Source of the DNA: Accumulibacter sp.
GTDB taxonomy: Bacteria; Pseudomonadota; Gammaproteobacteria; Burkholderiales; Rhodocyclaceae
DNA: 64,000 bases
Direction: 5' to 3'
NCBI GenBank assembly: GCA_024235715.1
Contig: JACKLW010000010.1
Span: 1 to 64,000 of the forward strand
The notes beneath the pieces were generated by a model. The model saw only the letters and a list, made by a program, of their open reading frames with translations, was not told the origin of the DNA and did no database searches. Shown one piece after another: positions 7,739 to 16,663 of this stretch. The number at the start of each line of letters is the position of its first letter. Position 1 is the first letter of the stretch. Both the position numbers and the translations under genes were made by a program.

Positions 7739-10245
7739 GGCTTCTCCTTGTCGGCGCCAGTCGCGGCGAGGACGGATTGCAGTGTTTCGCTCATCGCCCG
7801 GTGATTCCTGGCGCGCGCGATGGCCAGCGCTGTGCTGCCGTCGCGGGCCGCGACGCGCGCATCGGCACCGAGTTCAAGCAGGCATTTGACGCGGCCGGCG
7901 TCGAAACCCCTCGCGGCGCGGTGCAGCGCCGTGCAGCCGGCGTTGTCGGCAGCGTTCGGATCGGCGCCGGCCTGGACGAGCTGGCGGAGTACGGCTTCGA
8001 TGCGGCCGTGGAACGATGGATCGCGTGTCGGCTCGCTGCGGCCATCGGCGGCGAGGATCAACGCGGTGGCGCCGCCGACCGTGCGTGCGTCGCAGCGGGC
8101 GCCACGCGAGAGCAGCAGATGCAGCGCGTCTGGATGCCCCAGGCGAGCGGCGATCATCAGTGCTGTCCAGCCATCGCTGGTTTCCTCGTCGACGTCGGCA
8201 CCGGCGTCGAGCAGGGTCAGCAGGCAGGCATGGTCGGCATTCGGTACGGCGTGGTGGATGGCCGTTTCGCCGAGGCTGTTGGCGTGGTCGACGTCGGCGC
8301 CGCGTGCCAGCAATGCCTGCGCGGCGGCCGCGTCGCCACGGCCGGCGGCGCAGAGCAAGGCGCTACTGCCGTCCGGCATCGTCGCGTCGACTGCGGCGCC
8401 GGCGGAGCACAGCTGGTCCACGATGGCGGCTGTCCGTGCCGCCATCAGCGGTGTTCGGCCCTTGGCATCGCGGGCCTCGGCGCTGGCACCGTGGGCCAGC
8501 AGGGTGCCTACCAGGGTCTCGTGGCCGAGCGCGGCGGCGCGGTGCAGGGCGCTGCCGCCCTGGCTGTCGCGGCTGTCCGGCGGCACACCGGCGGCGAGGA
8601 GCGCCGTGGCGATCTCGACACTGCCGAGATCGGCGCAGGCGTGCAGCGGCCGGTCGCCGTCGGCCGCGGCCCGATCGGGGTCGGCACCGCAGGCCAGCAG
8701 CAGGCGCACAAGTCCGCCGTCGAGCCCGGCAGCACGGACCAGCAGCGTACGGCCGTCCGCATCGGCAACAGCGTCAAGCGGCACGCTGAAGGCGCGCAGG
8801 GCGCGCAGGGTCGCGGCGATGTCGGCCGCTGTGGGGCCATGGCAAGTGGTGAGCTGCCCGCCGCGCTGGGCGCACAGGCTGCTGCCGATGTCACCGACGG
8901 GCCACGGCGATTCGCGCAGCTGCGTGGCCAGGCCCGGGCGCTCGTCAAGGAGGCGTTGCAGCAGCGCCGTTTCGGCACACCGCCAGGCGGCGGCGAGAAC
9001 TGCCAGCGTCTGGTCGTGGCCGAGCTTCCGAAGCGCGTCGCAAGCGTCACGGGCGGCTGAATCGAGCGCGCCGGCGACACGCGCCTGAGCCACGAGATTG
9101 AGGTCGTTCACCGTCGCTTCGCTGCGGGCACCGTGGAAGCGCGTCTGCGCTGCCACGACGCCGAGCGCTTGCGGCAGTTCGTGCTCGGCATGGCCGAAAC
9201 GGTGCTCCGCTTGCAGCGTGGCTAGCCAGGCAAGGCCACTTGCCGGCGCCGCCGCGATCCACTCGGTGATTCTGGCATCTGTTGGCGCCGCGGCCGGCAA
9301 GGCGCTTTCATCGCCGGCGAAGCCGCAGTGCAGTGCGCCGCGGGGCGAGTAGGCAGCCGCCGCCCGCATCGGATCGGTGCCGGCAACAGTGAGCACGAAA
9401 TGGGCATAACGTGCGGCGACGGCAAGGTCGATCGGCCCGCTGTGCTGCATCAGAGAGAAATGGAAGTAAGCGCCCCCCGGCAAGATTTCATGGGTCGCCA
9501 GCAGGCGCACGCCGGTGCCCGTCAGCCAGGTGCGCGGGTCGTCGGGGCCGATCTTCTTGCCGCGCAGACGGCAGGCATCGCGAAGCAGTCGGGGCAAGTG
9601 CGTCGCGAGCATGCGAAGCGCGACGGCATGGCCTTCGTCGGAAGCGCCCCTGCGCGAACCTCTGTCCGACTGAAGGAGTTCAAGCAGGCGGTGACCGAGT
9701 TCGTGGCCAATGATGAAAAGGAAGGCTTGCCAGCTTGGCTGGCCAAGGATCAGACCGCGCCCGAAGTGCAGCGAGTCGTTGGCCTCATCGCCGACGATGA
9801 CCCGGGTGTCGACCAGCACCCGGTCGACGATCGACAGGCAGCGGCCCGCCGGCAGCAGGTCCATGCCGCCTTGCATCGCGATCAGTTCGGCGAGGGCGAG
9901 CAGCACGTGCGCTTTCAGTGCTTCGTCCTGCAGCGGGTGGCGGGTACGGACCAGCTGCTGCAGCGCGGCGAAGTCGGCGGCAGCCGACTCGATCCCGTCA
10001 CTGGCAAGAGACGCGGCGTTGGCGAGGAATTCACGCGGCAGCTGCGCGGCCTGCCAGGCGCGCAGGCAGGGGGACAGTTCCGCCGATGGCGGATGGCCGA
10101 GCGCCGAGGCCATGGCCTTGACGACGGCGGCGGTTGCGTCCGCGTCGCCATCCCGGGAAAGACTGGTCAGGGTCGCCAGCGCACTTTCGGCGGCGCCGGC
10201 GGTAGGCGAGACGAGCAGCAGTTCGCGGAGATCGTCGATGTTCAT
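7735..10245 (-). CDS. Ankyrin-repeat protein with N-terminal HExxH peptidase-like domain
   Basis: An 836-aa protein from ATG 10245 (MNIDDLREL); an upstream ATG at 10302 would add 19 Pro/Gly-rich residues. Residues 1 to about 330 are helical. They carry HELGH at residues 181-185 and, 19 residues later, a Glu in SDEGHAVALRML (Glu204), the spacing and E..A pattern of a gluzincin third zinc ligand. Residues about 470-830 are roughly ten ankyrin repeats (for example GRTPLMAAR, GWTALMIAARLGHPDALHLLLSRGA, GCTALHRAARGFDAGRVKCLLELGA). No signal peptide is visible. The protease call rests on the motif alone. It is the first gene of a two-gene unit with the LRR-TIR protein; two repeat-scaffold proteins, one with a possible protease head and one with a TIR tail, suggest an interaction-triggered system (inference). 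Confidence 0.85.
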   Translation of the reverse strand: MNIDDLRELLLVSPTAGAAESALATLTSLSRDGDADATAAVVKAMASALGHPPSAELSPCLRAWQAAQLPREFLANAASLASDGIESAAADFAALQQLVRTRHPLQDEALKAHVLLALAELIAMQGGMDLLPAGRCLSIVDRVLVDTRVIVGDEANDSLHFGRGLILGQPSWQAFLFIIGHELGHRLLELLQSDRGSRRGASDEGHAVALRMLATHLPRLLRDACRLRGKKIGPDDPRTWLTGTGVRLLATHEILPGGAYFHFSLMQHSGPIDLAVAARYAHFVLTVAGTDPMRAAAAYSPRGALHCGFAGDESALPAAAPTDARITEWIAAAPASGLAWLATLQAEHRFGHAEHELPQALGVVAAQTRFHGARSEATVNDLNLVAQARVAGALDSAARDACDALRKLGHDQTLAVLAAAWRCAETALLQRLLDERPGLATQLRESPWPVGDIGSSLCAQRGGQLTTCHGPTAADIAATLRALRAFSVPLDAVADADGRTLLVRAAGLDGGLVRLLLACGADPDRAAADGDRPLHACADLGSVEIATALLAAGVPPDSRDSQGGSALHRAAALGHETLVGTLLAHGASAEARDAKGRTPLMAARTAAIVDQLCSAGAAVDATMPDGSSALLCAAGRGDAAAAQALLARGADVDHANSLGETAIHHAVPNADHACLLTLLDAGADVDEETSDGWTALMIAARLGHPDALHLLLSRGARCDARTVGGATALILAADGRSEPTRDPSFHGRIEAVLRQLVQAGADPNAADNAGCTALHRAARGFDAGRVKCLLELGADARVAARDGSTALAIARARNHRAMSETLQSVLAATGADKEKP

Positions 10246-10529
10246 CGGATCGCCACCGGGGAACGGGGCATTCGGCGTCGACCCGCACAAGGGCGGGCCC
10301 AACGAGGCGCCGGCAGTACCAGGAAGCAGTTCAAGACGTCCAAGAGGTTGAAAAGCGCGCCGAGGCCCGCGCCTTCGGCGGCGATGGCGCCTCTGTCACC
10401 GACCCGACGGAACCCGGTCCTGGCCGCATGGTGCGCACAGGCGTGACAGCCATCACACTGCGCTTCATCGCCACTGCGCTACCCGTCAGAACAATGGCGT
10501 TGACGGGTTGCTCTGCTGGAACTCTTCAA

Positions 10530-11360
10530 TCACACGTCTGCGGCCGCTTTACCGCGGGCTGGCTGCCGCTTTGGGCCTGCCGCCTCGTCCTCAGCCACGC
10601 CTTCGCCGCCGCCGGCATCGAGCTCGGGCTTGTCGGCGAGCGCACCGATCAAGCGGTCCTTGACGTCATTGAAGTTGCGCATCGACGCCAGATGCAGATA
10701 GAGCAACTCGAGTTCGTCGTTCTTCGCGAGCTGCTGCAGGGTCTCGCCGGCAAGCGCCCGCAGTTTGTCGCGGCTGACGACCATGAAACCGCCGAGCGTC
10801 AGCTTCTCGCCCTTTGGCGTGCTTACGTTCGCCTGCATGGGTTCGAGCAGACCGAGTTCCTTGAGGCGGCGACCAAAGACCCGCGTGCGCTCGAACTGCA
10901 GCTGATAATTCTTGAGGAACTCGAGCACCTTGTCGACGTAGGGCGTCGGCTTGCCATCGTCACCGAAAAGGGCACTGCCGCGACCTTCGCGGTTGACGCC
11001 AGGGTGCGACTCGTCGATACACAAGGTGAGCGACTTGCCGTCGGCGCTTGATGAAAAAACGAAGGGATAGCGGCGGATGAAAGCCGGAATGTAGTCGGCT
11101 TTCCAGTGTGCGTCGGACGACAGGTAGAGGTTTTGCTCGTTGCGAATGCCGAGCACTGCCACCGGCATGACTTCGTCGCCGTCTGCGGCAAACACCACGG
11201 CATACTCGGCAACGGCGCGCGGAAACTCGACCGCCATCAGTGGCACGGCATTGATGCCGGCACTGAAGGCGTAGCTGGTGTTTGACTCGACGCTGACGCC
11301 GGTATGACTGGTGGCAGAAACGGGTACCGCTGATTCGTAGATCAACAATTGCTTTGCCAC
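10530..11360 (-). CDS. SapC family protein
   Basis: A 276-aa protein matching the SapC family: the start AKQLLIYESAVPVS, then YAFSAGINAVPLMAVEFPRAV and EYAVVFA, with the family's conserved NEQNLYLSSDAHWKADYIPA block, the CIDESHPGV stretch and GGFMVVSRDKL. SapC proteins were named from S-layer/peptide contexts, but their biochemical role is not established. The start is GTG at 11360, preceded by GAAGGAGC at good spacing, and the upstream minus strand has a GCTATACA -10-like element. The C-terminus after about residue 250 is a low-complexity Gly/Glu/Ala tail. It sits 284 bp upstream of the ankyrin-peptidase gene on the same strand; co-transcription is possible but unproven. Confidence 0.85.
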   Translation of the reverse strand: MAKQLLIYESAVPVSATSHTGVSVESNTSYAFSAGINAVPLMAVEFPRAVAEYAVVFAADGDEVMPVAVLGIRNEQNLYLSSDAHWKADYIPAFIRRYPFVFSSSADGKSLTLCIDESHPGVNREGRGSALFGDDGKPTPYVDKVLEFLKNYQLQFERTRVFGRRLKELGLLEPMQANVSTPKGEKLTLGGFMVVSRDKLRALAGETLQQLAKNDELELLYLHLASMRNFNDVKDRLIGALADKPELDAGGGEGVAEDEAAGPKRQPARGKAAADV

Positions 11361-12104
11361 AGGCTGCAGCTCCTTCGGTTAAAGATCGGTGTATAGCATA
11401 CACCAGATCGATTGGTGCTCTGGTCGGTGAGCGCCGACCTCGCGGGGATGAGAATGCCGGCGTGAAACGCGGCAGGCGAGCCGGCAGCCCACCCGCGTGA
11501 CCTACGGCTATACGGCGGGCTATACGATGGGCTTCGTCATTGCCGGGGTGATCGTCTGTGCATGCGGCGGCTCGGTCTGGGGCCCGAGCGGCGCCGACGG
11601 CAACGTCTACAAGACCACAGACCGCGACTGGCGCGCCAGAGGCAATCCCGGGTGCTGGAGAGGCCGGGACGGCGACGCCGTCGTCGATGGCGAACCGGCG
11701 GCAGGGCTTCGACGGATTCGGACAGTTGGAACATAAGCACGCGGCCCGCTTCCGCGGCGCAGCGCTCGCGGCGGCGGATCGAGCCGGGCCGCGTAACTGG
11801 CCGCCATCAGCGCTCTCCGGACAGCTTCCTTCGCCCTTTCAGCGCGTACCCGGTATCGAACATGAAAAAGACAGGCGCGGAAGCAGCGTCTGCTTCACAC
11901 GCAACTGGAACCGCTCCGAACGTTTCTTGGATGGACGCCATGCGCGCAGCCAAACTCAGCTACACGCCCGGCACCATCCGTGCCTGGGTAGCAGCGCTAC
12001 CCAGGCGAGCCAGCATGAGGCGGCGAGCAGCCGATTTGAACCAATCACGGCAGCAAATTGTTCTTGGCGACAGGCTGCAGTCGATTGCTTTTATTGGTGT
12101 TTGG
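11361..12104. other. 744-bp region without a convincing gene
   Basis: Between the SapC gene and tRNA-Cys there is no ORF I would defend. A GTG-started plus-strand frame at 11497-11736 encodes an odd 79-aa peptide (TYGYTAGYTMGFVIAG then Gly/Arg-rich) and might be a small hydrophobic protein or a remnant. A longer frame from ATG 11862 (MKKTGAEAA) runs into the tRNA genes and is unlikely to be real. The segment holds a strong hairpin at 11982-12006, listed separately. Confidence 0.4.
11982..12006 (-). terminator. 11-bp perfect hairpin downstream of the tRNA pair
   Basis: GCCTGGGTAGC (11982-11992) and GCTACCCAGGC (11996-12006) form an 11-bp GC-rich stem with a 3-nt loop. It lies about 100 nt beyond the 3' end of tRNA-Cys on the minus strand. 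There is no U-tract, so it is a stable hairpin that may end or protect the tRNA transcript rather than a textbook intrinsic terminator. Confidence 0.5.
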
Positions 12105-12178
12105 TGGAGGCGCGACCCAGAGTCGAACTGGGCTCAACGGATTTGCAATCCGGTGCATAACCGCTTTGCTATCGCGCC
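12105..12178 (-). tRNA. tRNA-Cys (GCA)
   Basis: Read on the minus strand, this is a 74-nt cloverleaf starting GGCGCGAT and ending in an acceptor stem closing with GCGCC, discriminator U and an encoded CCA. The anticodon loop TTGCAAA gives anticodon GCA. The T-arm contains GTTCGACTC. U73 is the normal cysteine identity base. It lies 63 nt downstream of tRNA-Gly, with which it is probably co-transcribed. Confidence 0.95.
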
Positions 12179-12241
12179 TTACCTACCTGACGGTAGGAAT
12201 TGCCGTTGAGGGCTGAACCACGGGCCACTCGGCAGGGAATC

Positions 12242-12317
12242 TGGAGCGGGAGAAGAGTCTCGAACTCTCGACCTATACCTTGGCAAGGTATCGCTCTACC
12301 AACTGAGCTACTCCCGC
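12242..12317 (-). tRNA. tRNA-Gly (GCC)
   Basis: Read on the minus strand, this is a 76-nt cloverleaf starting GCGGGAGTAGCTCAGTTGG, with anticodon loop TTGCCAA (anticodon GCC), T-arm GAGTTCGAGACTC, and a CTCCCGC acceptor strand with encoded CCA after the discriminator. It is 92 bp downstream of the pgsA stop, matching the pgsA-glyW-cysT order of Escherichia coli. Confidence 0.96.
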
Positions 12318-12409
12318 ATGAAGCGAAGGCGCATTATAAAGACCTGCCCGATGCTGTCAATGGCTTCCTTGCAATCCACTGCTCACCGACGCAGCACTTG
12401 CACGCCCGT

Positions 12410-12985
12410 CTAACGCTTCCGGTCCTCTTCGATCAGGTGCGGCCAGGCCATGCGCATGTAGTACCCCATCGACCACAGCGTGAGCACGGCGGCGATATAG
12501 ATCAGCCAGGTTCCAGCCTGCGGGACGTCGATTCCTTCGAGCGGCGCATGGTACAGCAGCAAGGGAATGGCAGTCATCTGCGCGGTGGTCTTGATCTTGC
12601 CGATCATCGACACGGCCACGCTGCGATGCGCGCCGATCTGTGCCATCCATTCGCGCAGGGCGGAAATGGTGATCTCGCGGCCGATGATGATCGCCGCCAG
12701 AATGGCGTCCAGGCGGCCGAGTTGCACGAGCATGATCAACGCCGCGGCAACCATCAACTTGTCGGCGACCGGGTCGAGAAAGGCGCCGAACGCCGAGGTC
12801 TGCTGCCAGCGACGTGCCAGATAGCCGTCGAGCCAGTCGGTGATCGCAGCAACGACGAAGACCACCGTCGCCGCCGGATCGCGGGCGACAGGCACCCATG
12901 CTTCGGGAACGTAGTAGATGGCGATCAGCAGCGGGATCAGGATGATTCGCAGCCAGGTCAGCAGAATGGGTATGTTCAGTGGCAT
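12410..12985 (-). CDS. pgsA: CDP-diacylglycerol--glycerol-3-phosphate 3-phosphatidyltransferase
   Basis: A 191-aa integral membrane enzyme that makes phosphatidylglycerol phosphate from CDP-diacylglycerol and glycerol 3-phosphate, the committed step to phosphatidylglycerol and cardiolipin. The CDP-alcohol phosphatidyltransferase signature DG-x2-AR-x8-G-x3-D-x3-D is complete in DWLDGYLARRWQQ and SAFGAFLDPVADK. Several hydrophobic helices are visible (PILLTWLRIILIPLLIAIYY at the N-terminus). The ATG at 12985 overlaps the uvrC stop by one base (TGATG); a TTG one codon earlier is possible but less likely. Length is normal. Confidence 0.95.
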   Translation of the reverse strand: MPLNIPILLTWLRIILIPLLIAIYYVPEAWVPVARDPAATVVFVVAAITDWLDGYLARRWQQTSAFGAFLDPVADKLMVAAALIMLVQLGRLDAILAAIIIGREITISALREWMAQIGAHRSVAVSMIGKIKTTAQMTAIPLLLYHAPLEGIDVPQAGTWLIYIAAVLTLWSMGYYMRMAWPHLIEEDRKR

Positions 12986-14808
12986 CAATGCAATGCTGCG
13001 TAAATTTTCTCGGCCAATTCCCGGCTGATCCCCGGAACGGCTGTCAGTTGGTCAATCCCGGCATCGGAAATGCCCTGCAAACCACCAAAGCGGGAAATCA
13101 GACCCTTGCGGCGCTTGGGTCCGATGCCGCTGATTTCCTCGAGCCGCGAAGTTCGCGCTGTCTTGCCGCGCCTGGCGCGATGCCCGGAAATGGCAAAGCG
13201 ATGCGCCTCGTCGCGGACCTCCTGGATCAGATGCAGCGCCGGATGTTCGGACGCTAATTGTAACGGCTCGCGGCCATCAGCGAAAATCAGGGTCTCGAGG
13301 CCCGGCTTGCGGGCCTCTCCCTTGGCCACGCCGAGAAGCGGCAAGTGCGACAGGCCCAGCTCGTCGAGAGCCGAAACCGCCGCACTGACCTGGCCGCTGC
13401 CACCGTCGATCAGGATCAGCGTCGGCGCCGCTCCGTCACTTGTCAGCAGCTTTGCGTAGCGACGCAGTACTGCCTGCCGGATTGCCGCGTAGTCGTCGCC
13501 GGGCTGGATGTCCTGAATGTTGAAGCGACGATAATCGGACTTGCGCATGCCGCTGCCCTGATAGACGACACAGGCCGCGACGGTAGCATCGCCCTGCGTA
13601 TGGCTGATGTCGAAACACTCGATGCGCACTTCCTTGCCATCCTCGACGTCGAGTTGCAGCACTTCGCAGAGCGCGTCGACGCGCTCTCCCTGCCGCGACA
13701 GCGCACTGCGCCGGGCGGCAATCGCCAGGCGGGCGTTCTGCTCGGCCATTTCCACCCAGATGCGCTGAATGGTCAGCCGCGGCGCGACGACCCGGACCGG
13801 GCGCGCGGCCAGTTCGCCGAGCCACTCGGCAAGTTCGTCATCGGCGGGCGGCAGGTTGACCAGAATCCGTGGCGGCACGGGGTGCGCCAGATAATGCTGG
13901 GTCAAGAACGCGGTCAGCGCCTCGAGCGCCGACGAGTCGGCCGAGTTGCGCGGAAACTGCGGCCGGTCGCCGAGGTGGCGGCCGCCGCGAACCATCGCCA
14001 GGTTCACGCACAGCACGCCGCTTTCTTCGACGGCAACGACGATGTCCATATCGCTGCCCTTGCCGCTATCGACGTACTGCCTTTCCTGTACCTGTCGCAA
14101 GGACTGTATCTGGTCGCGGCAAATGGCTGCCTGCTCGAAGGCCAGCCTGGCTGCCGCCTGGTCCATGGCGGCCGAGAGACGTCCGATGACGTCCTGCTGA
14201 CGGCCCTGCAGGAACATGCTGGCCATCTCGACGTCCTCGGCGTAGCGCTCGGGCGCTGTCAGGCCGACGCAGGGCCCCGAGCAGCGCTTGATCTGGTACA
14301 GCAGACACGGTCGCGAGCGGTTGCTGAACACCGCATTCTCACAGGTGCGCAGGCGAAACATCTTCTGCAGCAGCTGGATGCTTTCGCGCACCGCCTGCGA
14401 CGAGGGAAAGGGGCCGAAATAGTCGGCCCGCTTGTCGACCGCGCCGCGGAAGAAACCCAGGCGCGGGTAGTGGTCGTGCGTCAGCACGATGTACGGGTAG
14501 GACTTGTCGTCGCGAAAGAGGATGTTGTAGCGCGGTGACAGGCTCTTGATCAGATTGTTTTCGAGCAGCAGGGCCTCGGCTTCGGACCGCGTCACCGTCG
14601 TCTCGACCGCGGCGATCTGCGCGATCATCAGCGCGATCCTCGGACTCGGATGCCTGTCGCGGAAGTACGACGCAACGCGCTTCCTGAGATTCTTTGCCTT
14701 GCCGACGTAGAGGACGGTGCCGGCAGCATCGATCATCCGGTAGACGCCGGGCAGCTCGGTCAGCGTGGCCAGCAGGGATCTGGCGTCGAAGGTTGTTTCC
14801 ATGAGCAT
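12985..14808 (-). CDS. uvrC: UvrABC excinuclease subunit C
   Basis: A 607-aa nucleotide-excision-repair nuclease that makes both incisions around UvrB-marked lesions. It has an N-terminal GIY-YIG domain (GVYRMIDAAGTVLYVGKAKNLRKR), a Cys-rich segment (CLLYQIKRCSGPC), a UVR motif region (AAARLAFEQAAICRDQI), the RNase H-like C-terminal nuclease (ECFDISHTQGD, LILIDGGSGQ) and tandem HhH motifs (LEEISGIGPKRRKGLI, LTAVPGISRELAEKI). The start at ATG 14808 (MLMETTF) or two codons later gives the usual length; the upstream open frame would extend into divergent earP. It is followed by pgsA and two tRNAs. Confidence 0.96.
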   Translation of the reverse strand: MLMETTFDARSLLATLTELPGVYRMIDAAGTVLYVGKAKNLRKRVASYFRDRHPSPRIALMIAQIAAVETTVTRSEAEALLLENNLIKSLSPRYNILFRDDKSYPYIVLTHDHYPRLGFFRGAVDKRADYFGPFPSSQAVRESIQLLQKMFRLRTCENAVFSNRSRPCLLYQIKRCSGPCVGLTAPERYAEDVEMASMFLQGRQQDVIGRLSAAMDQAAARLAFEQAAICRDQIQSLRQVQERQYVDSGKGSDMDIVVAVEESGVLCVNLAMVRGGRHLGDRPQFPRNSADSSALEALTAFLTQHYLAHPVPPRILVNLPPADDELAEWLGELAARPVRVVAPRLTIQRIWVEMAEQNARLAIAARRSALSRQGERVDALCEVLQLDVEDGKEVRIECFDISHTQGDATVAACVVYQGSGMRKSDYRRFNIQDIQPGDDYAAIRQAVLRRYAKLLTSDGAAPTLILIDGGSGQVSAAVSALDELGLSHLPLLGVAKGEARKPGLETLIFADGREPLQLASEHPALHLIQEVRDEAHRFAISGHRARRGKTARTSRLEEISGIGPKRRKGLISRFGGLQGISDAGIDQLTAVPGISRELAEKIYAALH

Positions 14809-14834
14809 TCGCGGCGGCCGCTGGCTGACGTAGG

Positions 14835-16025
14835 ATGGCGGCTTCGATGTTATCACGCTCACCGCCACCGCCCGTGCCGTCCTCTGCCTTTCGACCCGAC
14901 TGGGATATCTTCTGCAAGGTCATCGACAATTTCGGCGACATCGGCGTTTGCTGGCGTCTGGCACGGCAACTGGCCGGCGAACGGCAGTTGCGCGTGCGCC
15001 TGTGGGTCGACGATCTGGAAACCTTCAGGGTGCTGTGCCCGCAGGTGGACCCGACGCTGTCGATCCAGGCGGTGCAGGCGATCGAAGTCCGCCGCTGGGA
15101 AACCTCTCTCGTCACCCCGGCACCGGCGCGCGTGGTGCTCGAAACCTTCGCCTGCCGCATTCCCGAGACCTTCGTGGAAGCCATGGCGGGGCAGTCGCCA
15201 GCGCCGTTGTGGATCAATCTCGACCATCTGAGTGCCGAAGCCTGGGTGCCTGGCTTTCACATGCTGCCGTCACCGCACCCGCGCTTGCCACTCGCCAAGT
15301 ACTTCTTTTTCCCCGGCTTCGGCAGCGCTACCGGTGGCCTCTTGCGCGAGCGCGATCTGCTCCTTCGCCGACAGCAGTTCCTCGGCTCTGGCGAACTGCA
15401 GGCCGCCTTCTGGCGGCGGGCGGGCTGCGCCCCACCCGCCGCGCACAACTTGCTGCTCTCGCTGTTCGCCTATCAACACGCGCCCATCGGCGAGTTGCTG
15501 CAGCGCTGCGAGCACGCGGCGACCCCTGTCTGCTGCCTGGCGCCGCTTTCCGGGACGCTGACCGCGCTCGAAAGCTACGCCGGCCGCGCCCTCGGGGCGG
15601 GCAACGTCGTCCGGCGCGGCACCCTCGAGATCCGTGTCCTGCCCTTCCTGGAACAAGACCTCTATGACCGTCTGCTCTGGCTCTGCGACGTCAATTTCGT
15701 CCGCGGCGAGGATTCCTTCGTACGCGCCCAGTGGGCGGCGCGGCCGATGGTCTGGCAGATCTACCCGCAGCAGGAGGCCGCACACTTCGCCAAGCTCGAC
15801 GCATTTCTGGACATCCATTGCGCCGGGCTGCCGGCAACGAGCGCCGCGGCAGTGCGCGGCCTGTGGCATGCGTGGAACAGCGGACGCGTCGACGCAGGGC
15901 CTTGGCAGCGCTTCGCATCGCAGCTGCCGGCTCTGCGCGAACACGCGCTGCGCTGGCAGGAGAAACTGGCGCGACAAGCCGATCTGAGCACCCGCCTGCT
16001 GCGCTTTGTACGTTCCAAGTTATAA
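14835..16025 (+). CDS. earP: EF-P arginine 32 rhamnosyltransferase EarP
   Basis: A 396-aa cytoplasmic glycosyltransferase that attaches rhamnose from dTDP-rhamnose to Arg32 of EF-P, activating the factor for polyproline translation. The N-terminal family motif [20 protein letters not shown] contains the conserved Asp residues, and [14 protein letters not shown] near residue 295 holds the conserved Glu. The C-terminal half has the GT-B donor-binding layout. The start is ATG 14835 or ATG 14847 (MLSRS); the first 20 residues are Pro/Ser-rich and may not be translated. It is divergent from uvrC with under 40 bp between starts, and it lies directly upstream of its substrate gene efp, whose encoded protein has Arg at position 32. 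Confidence 0.95.
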   Translation: MAASMLSRSPPPPVPSSAFRPDWDIFCKVIDNFGDIGVCWRLARQLAGERQLRVRLWVDDLETFRVLCPQVDPTLSIQAVQAIEVRRWETSLVTPAPARVVLETFACRIPETFVEAMAGQSPAPLWINLDHLSAEAWVPGFHMLPSPHPRLPLAKYFFFPGFGSATGGLLRERDLLLRRQQFLGSGELQAAFWRRAGCAPPAAHNLLLSLFAYQHAPIGELLQRCEHAATPVCCLAPLSGTLTALESYAGRALGAGNVVRRGTLEIRVLPFLEQDLYDRLLWLCDVNFVRGEDSFVRAQWAARPMVWQIYPQQEAAHFAKLDAFLDIHCAGLPATSAAAVRGLWHAWNSGRVDAGPWQRFASQLPALREHALRWQEKLARQADLSTRLLRFVRSKL

Positions 16026-16026
16026 T
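16021..16026 (+). promoter_or_regulatory. Consensus -10 element before efp
   Basis: A perfect TATAAT overlaps the last codons of earP, 37 bp upstream of the efp ATG. No good -35 hexamer is visible at 16-18 bp. It suggests that efp has its own promoter in addition to read-through from earP. Confidence 0.55.
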
Positions 16027-16062
16027 CGTCGGTTTACCCGCAACCGTTTCCCGGAACACGCT

Positions 16063-16620
16063 ATGAAAACCGCACAAGAGCTCCGCGCAGGCAACGTCTT
16101 CATGGTCGGCAACGACCCGATGGTCGTTCTGAAGACCGAGTACGTCAAATCCGGACGCAACGCTTCGGTGGTCAAGATGAAGATGAAGAATCTGCTCACC
16201 GACTCCCCCAGCGAGACCGTCTATCGTGCCGATGACAAGTTCGACGTCATCCAGCTCGACCGCAAGGAAGTCAGTTACTCCTATTTCGCCGATCCGCTCT
16301 ACGTCTTCATGGACGCCGACTACAACCAGTACGAGATCGAAGCCGACTGCATGAGCGACGCGCTGAACTATCTCGAAGACGGCATGCCCTGCGAGGCGGT
16401 GTTCTACAACAACAAGGCGATCTCCATCGATCTGCCGAGCAGCGTCGTTCGCGAGGTCGTGTACACCGAGCCGGCGGTCAAGGGCGACACCTCGGGCAAG
16501 GTGATGAAACCGGCGCGGCTGTCCACCGGTTTCGAGCTGCCGGTGCCCGCCTTTGTCGAGATCGGCGACAAGATCGATATCGATACCCGTTCCAACGAAT
16601 ACCGCTCGCGCGTTCGCTAG
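16063..16620 (+). CDS. efp: Elongation factor P
   Basis: A 185-aa translation factor that binds between the P and E sites and rescues ribosomes stalled on polyproline. It starts [12 protein letters not shown] and has the three-barrel EF-P length. The tip loop reads VKSGRNASV, placing Arg at residue 32, the residue modified by EarP, rather than the Lys used by the EpmA pathway. The C-terminal signature [13 protein letters not shown] is intact. Adjacent earP on the same strand confirms the rhamnosylation type. A strong hairpin follows 43 bp after the stop. Confidence 0.98.
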   Translation: MKTAQELRAGNVFMVGNDPMVVLKTEYVKSGRNASVVKMKMKNLLTDSPSETVYRADDKFDVIQLDRKEVSYSYFADPLYVFMDADYNQYEIEADCMSDALNYLEDGMPCEAVFYNNKAISIDLPSSVVREVVYTEPAVKGDTSGKVMKPARLSTGFELPVPAFVEIGDKIDIDTRSNEYRSRVR

Positions 16621-16663
16621 CCACCGCTGTGGCGCCGCGGGTCACGGCCAGCGGCTGCGCGCA

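Noticed and set aside
11862-12209. Plus-strand frame starting MKKTGAEAA
   Set aside because: It runs through the tRNA-Cys gene on the other strand and has no Shine-Dalgarno or recognisable domain.
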